Below are positions 7,110 to 9,666 of a stretch of 9,666 nucleotides of DNA, one piece after another. Source of the stretch: Pedobacter sp. (GTDB lineage Bacteria; Bacteroidota; Bacteroidia; Sphingobacteriales; Sphingobacteriaceae); NCBI GenBank assembly GCA_028287885.1, contig JAQBOT010000020.1, forward strand, positions 1-9,666, written 5' to 3'. Positions within the stretch are counted from its first letter, which is position 1, and the number at the start of each line of letters is the position of its first letter. Below the pieces are notes generated by a model. The model searched no databases. It worked only from the letters and a program-made list of their open reading frames with translations, and was not told where the DNA came from. The translations under genes and the position numbers were made by a program.

Positions 7110-7124
7110 TTTAGAAAATTAAAC

Positions 7125-8267
7125 ATGGCCGGCATATACATCCACATACCCTTCTGTAAAAAAGCATGTACCTATTGCGACTTCCACTTCTCTACATCAT
7201 TAAAATACGTAGATGAAATGACCGATGCAATTTGCGCAGAAATAATAATGAAGAAAGAGCGCTTGGCCGGTCAGCAGATCGGGAGCATCTACTTTGGTGG
7301 AGGGACGCCGTCCGTTCTACCTGCCGCAGCCTTACAAAAGATCTTCGACACCCTTACCCAGCATTTCTCCATCGCCCATGATGCGGAAATTACACTGGAG
7401 GCAAACCCGGATGATCTCGATTCTAAAAAGATCTCTGAATATCGCAGGCTTCCAATTAACAGATTCAGCATTGGAATTCAATCTTTCTTTAATGAAGACT
7501 TGATCTGGATGAACCGCGCACACGATGCAACAGAAGCAGAAACCTGTGTTAAACGGAGTCAGGATGCCGGCTTTGAAAATCTAAGCATCGACCTGATCTA
7601 TGGTTATCCCCTGCTTACCAATGATAAATGGCTGCGTAATCTCAACAAAGCTGTAGAACTGGAGACGCCGCATATTTCTGCTTACTCCTTGACGGTTGAA
7701 CCCAAAACGGCCCTTGCAAGTGCAATTCGCAGGGGAAAACAAGTGCCTTTGAATGATGAGCAAAGTGCCGATCAGTTTGAAACCCTAATTAATAAAACCG
7801 GCTTGGCTGGATTTGAACATTATGAAATCTCCAACTTTGCTAAACCTGGCAAATACGCTGTACACAATACCAATTACTGGCGAGGTGTTCCATACCTGGG
7901 CATCGGACCATCAGCTCACGGATTTGATGGCACAAACCGTTACCTGAACATTGCGAACAATGCAACCTACTTGAGTTTACTTACGGATGGAAAATTGGCT
8001 GAGACGGTAGAAGAACTCGACCAGTACGATCGCTTTAACGAATACATCATGACCTCCCTTCGCACCATGTGGGGTGTAGATGTGAACCAAATAACCAGTG
8101 TTTATGGGAAGTTCTTTGTTAACGACACGCTTAAAAACGTCAAGCCCTTTATCGAACGTAAATGGCTGCAGCAAGAAGACAACATCCTCCGACTCACCCC
8201 AGATGGAAAATTCTTTGCAGATTACATTGCTTCTGAACTATTTTTGAGCCTGGAAGATCACATTTAA
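7125..8267 (+). CDS. hemW: HemW, radical SAM haem chaperone
   Basis: HemW binds haem and a [4Fe-4S] cluster and delivers haem to respiratory enzymes; it was long annotated as oxygen-independent coproporphyrinogen III oxidase. From the ATG at 7125 the protein is 380 aa, like E. coli HemW (about 378), and begins MAGIYIHIPF as is usual; an in-frame ATG at 7101 would add eight residues. The radical SAM motif is Cys11, Cys15, Cys18 (CKKACTYCDF). The residue two after the last Cys is Phe20, whereas true HemN has a fourth Cys there (CxxxCxxCxC), so HemW is the better call. Other family blocks are FGGGTPS (57-63), SIGIQSF (115-121), GFEHYEISNFAKPG (229-242) and the HNTNYW...GIGPSAHGF region (247-267). 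A HemN_C-type domain occupies ~300-375. The SDR gene follows after 83 nt on the same strand, with no terminator visible between, so cotranscription is possible. Confidence 0.94.
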   Translation: MAGIYIHIPFCKKACTYCDFHFSTSLKYVDEMTDAICAEIIMKKERLAGQQIGSIYFGGGTPSVLPAAALQKIFDTLTQHFSIAHDAEITLEANPDDLDSKKISEYRRLPINRFSIGIQSFFNEDLIWMNRAHDATEAETCVKRSQDAGFENLSIDLIYGYPLLTNDKWLRNLNKAVELETPHISAYSLTVEPKTALASAIRRGKQVPLNDEQSADQFETLINKTGLAGFEHYEISNFAKPGKYAVHNTNYWRGVPYLGIGPSAHGFDGTNRYLNIANNATYLSLLTDGKLAETVEELDQYDRFNEYIMTSLRTMWGVDVNQITSVYGKFFVNDTLKNVKPFIERKWLQQEDNILRLTPDGKFFADYIASELFLSLEDHI

Positions 8268-8306
8268 GCTTTAAAACTAAAGAGCCAGTCCTTCAAACTA
8301 ATCCTT

Positions 8307-8346
8307 GTCCTTCTTACAAAAACAAAGTCCTTCTTACAAAAACAAA
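8307..8346 (+). repeat. Exact 20-bp tandem duplication immediately upstream of the SDR start
   Basis: The unit GTCCTTCTTACAAAAACAAA occupies 8307-8326 and 8327-8346 without a mismatch or spacer, ending 4 nt before the ATG at 8351. A partial third unit, GTCCTTC at 8288-8294, lies 19 nt earlier, suggesting an older degraded copy. The unit is A-rich at its 3' end, so each copy places an A-rich stretch where Bacteroidota ribosomes prefer one. Copy number could vary by slippage. Confidence 0.9.
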
Positions 8347-8350
8347 TCTC

Positions 8351-9136
8351 ATGAAAAACAAAGTGGTATGGATCACCGGTGCATCCTCCGGAATAGGTGA
8401 ACAGCTTGTTTATGCATACAGCAAACAAGGGGCTAAACTGATTATTTCCTCGCGTAACCGCGATGAATTGTTTCGCGTAAAAGGGAATTGTAAAACACCA
8501 GCCCTGGTTCATGTGCTGTCATTGGACCTGGAGAACACGCAGAGCTTACCTACTAAAGCAGCTGATGCCATTCGCATTTTCGGCAACATAGATCTGCTAA
8601 TCAATTGTGGCGGTGTTTCCCAGCGGGCCTTGGGGCTGGATACACCCATAGAGACCGAACAGAAGATCATGAACATCAACTTTTGGGGTACGGTGGCACT
8701 AAGCAAAGGTGTAATACCGAACATGATTAGTCAGGGCGGTGGGCAGGTGGTCTGCATCAGTAGTCTGGTTGGGAAATTCGGTACGCCGTTTCGAAGTGCA
8801 TATTCGGCCTCCAAACATGCTTTGCATGGCTATTTTGACTCGCTCCGGTCTGAAGTGTATAAACAAAAAATTAGCATTACACTGATCTGCCCGGGCTTCA
8901 TCAAGACCAATGTGGCCATCAATGCCTTTACTGCAAGCGGATTCGCACAAGGCAGCTCCGACGAATCCATTGAAAACGGTATGTCTCCGGTAGAATGTGC
9001 GCAACAGATTGTTAAAGCGATTGCTGCTAGGAAAGAAGAAGTTTATATTGGTGGCAAGGAAGTCAAAGGTGTTCTTTTTAAAAGATTATTGCCGGCCCGG
9101 TTTTCCAAATACATACGGACTGCCAAAGTAATCTAA
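8351..9136 (+). CDS. Classical short-chain dehydrogenase/reductase (SDR)
   Basis: A 261-residue soluble NAD(P)-dependent oxidoreductase with one Rossmann domain. The cofactor loop TGASSGIG is at 9-16, followed by SSRNRDEL (33-40); Arg35 and Arg37 after the second strand suggest NADP(H) (inference). The NNAG-like motif is NCGG (85-88). The catalytic tetrad is Asn110 (MNINFWG), Ser138 (ISSL), Tyr151 and Lys155 (YSASK). PGFIKTN (181-187) is the usual segment after the active site. The long C-terminal region resembles the DHRS7-like bacterial SDRs often annotated only as SDR family oxidoreductase. The substrate cannot be read from sequence. The start at 8351 gives the standard short MKNKVVWITGASSGIG N-terminus; there is no Shine-Dalgarno, but an A-rich repeated leader. 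It follows hemW by 83 nt and converges on the acyltransferase to its right with a 15-bp gap. Confidence 0.93.
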   Translation: MKNKVVWITGASSGIGEQLVYAYSKQGAKLIISSRNRDELFRVKGNCKTPALVHVLSLDLENTQSLPTKAADAIRIFGNIDLLINCGGVSQRALGLDTPIETEQKIMNINFWGTVALSKGVIPNMISQGGGQVVCISSLVGKFGTPFRSAYSASKHALHGYFDSLRSEVYKQKISITLICPGFIKTNVAINAFTASGFAQGSSDESIENGMSPVECAQQIVKAIAARKEEVYIGGKEVKGVLFKRLLPARFSKYIRTAKVI

Positions 9137-9151
9137 GTGCAGCTGTAGACA

Positions 9152-9666
9152 TTAGCCAGCGGCGATTAGAGCATCTTTATCGTACACATACCTATGGAAA
9201 GTGGCTGGGTTTCCTTTCACGACCTCAAAGGCATTTACATGTTTCACGACTACACTTCCCAAGCCGATCACGGAGAACTTGCCAAAGTGAAGTTTACCTT
9301 TAGTAGTACAGTTGAAGCCGAAATAAACGACGTCTTCCACAACTGTATTTGAACCGATGCAGGAGTTCGCCGCAAATAAAACATGATTGCCAACCTGCAC
9401 ATTGTGACCAATGAATGCACCAGCCATCACTCGGCAGCAAATGCCAAAGGTCGATCCACTGGAGAGGGTCACACCCGGCATAATTACACATCCCGGCGAG
9501 AGCTTGACATTTGGAGCTACGTAGGCGAGTGGATGTACGAAAGTAGCCAGCCTGTCTAGTGGAATGTTGAGCGATTCGAAGAGTGCTACTCTTTCCTGCT
9601 GATGATCTATTTTATAGACCGTATTGATGAAATAAAAACCTTCTTCAATAAACCTGGGGATATCCG
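9152..9666 (-). CDS. NeuD/PglD-type hexapeptide-repeat sugar O-/N-acyltransferase, 5' end outside the window
   Basis: The frame is open from the TAA at 9152-9154 to the window edge, 170 codons, with no stop, so the ATG at 9479-9481 is internal. The part before it reads FYFINTVYKIDHQQERVALF and then TFVHPLAYVAPNVKLSPGCV. This is the NeuD/PglD arrangement: a small N-terminal Rossmann-like domain joined by an FVHP segment to a left-handed beta helix. About 55-150 of the visible residues show hexapeptide periodicity (VIMPGV, GSTFGI, GAFIGHNVQVGNHVLFAANS, CIGSNTVVEDVVYFG). The GHN histidine is at the place of the catalytic base in PglD. It ends VVKGNPATFHRY, the usual cap. The family acetylates sialic acids or amino-sugar nucleotides for capsule, O-antigen or glycoprotein glycans; the exact substrate is unknown. 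A role in a surface-glycan cluster to the right of the window is plausible but unseen. Confidence 0.82.
   Translation of the reverse strand, partial: DIPRFIEEGFYFINTVYKIDHQQERVALFESLNIPLDRLATFVHPLAYVAPNVKLSPGCVIMPGVTLSSGSTFGICCRVMAGAFIGHNVQVGNHVLFAANSCIGSNTVVEDVVYFGFNCTTKGKLHFGKFSVIGLGSVVVKHVNAFEVVKGNPATFHRYVYDKDALIAAG

Larger units (their letters stand above)
6804..7124. other. Divergent intergenic region, 321 nt
   Basis: The region separates the leftward Gfo/Idh/MocA gene from rightward hemW and should hold both promoters. Visible content: the 16-bp direct repeat next to the left gene; an imperfect palindrome around CCCGGG (6977-6982); TTACTTTG at 6965-6972, one mismatch from the TAnnTTTG -7 consensus on the plus strand but without a -33 partner at proper spacing; and AGGAG at 7105-7109 ahead of hemW. 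I see no tRNA, no riboswitch that I recognise and no convincing small gene. Confidence 0.6.

Noticed and set aside
7125..8267. Assignment of the radical SAM gene as coproporphyrinogen III dehydrogenase (hemN)
   Set aside because: The motif is CxxxCxxCxF, lacking HemN's fourth Cys, and the length of 380 aa fits HemW, not the longer HemN.
8699..9004. A 101-codon open frame antisense to the SDR gene
   Set aside because: It lies entirely inside a well-supported SDR with all catalytic residues and shows no domain of its own; it is a shadow frame.
9137..9151. Possible terminator between the convergent SDR and NeuD-like genes
   Set aside because: The 15-bp gap has no stem and no T-run; any terminator would lie within the coding sequences.
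1..9666. Mobile element, defence system or CRISPR
   Set aside because: No transposase, integrase, nuclease, reverse transcriptase, toxin-antitoxin pair or spaced repeat array is seen; all confident genes are metabolic, envelope or maturation genes.

Overview
This window looks like an ordinary chromosomal stretch of a Bacteroidota genome, most likely a Sphingobacteriaceae member (Pedobacter or Mucilaginibacter type). That placement is inferred from the gene families (GH140-type apiosidase fold, GH31, exported Gfo/Idh/MocA oxidoreductase, HemW with a Bacteroidota-style N-terminus), from leaders that mostly lack a Shine-Dalgarno sequence and are often A-rich, and from a TAnnTTTG-type -7 element ahead of map. 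Nothing in the sequence names the species. I see no rRNA, tRNA, CRISPR array, transposase or integrase, and no SusC/SusD pair.

Layout: (1) 2-901, plus strand: the C-terminal half of a GH31 glycosidase whose start lies before the window. (2) 929-6803, minus strand: five genes read leftwards, in transcription order an exported Gfo/Idh/MocA oxidoreductase, a type I methionine aminopeptidase (map), an LdhA-type D-lactate dehydrogenase, an integral-membrane acyltransferase-3 protein and a secreted GH140-like glycosidase. Gaps between them are 141, 57, 102 and 73 nt, so this is not a tight operon. A hairpin at the ldhA stop codon and a promoter-like element before map suggest several transcription units. 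(3) 6804-7124: a 321-nt divergent intergenic region. (4) 7125-9136, plus strand: hemW (haem chaperone) and a classical short-chain dehydrogenase. (5) 9152-9666, minus strand: a NeuD/PglD-type hexapeptide-repeat acyltransferase that runs off the right edge.

Functionally, the two glycosidases and the exported oxidoreductase fit saccharide use in the periplasm or outside the cell. The two acyltransferases (AT3 and NeuD-like) fit modification of envelope or surface glycans. LdhA, MetAP and HemW are general metabolism, protein maturation and respiratory-enzyme maturation. The genes do not form one obvious pathway.

The least explained features are small non-coding ones: a 16-bp perfect direct repeat with 23-bp period just ahead of the Gfo/Idh/MocA start, and an exact 20-bp tandem duplication just ahead of the SDR start. 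I found no convincing evidence for a new multi-gene system.
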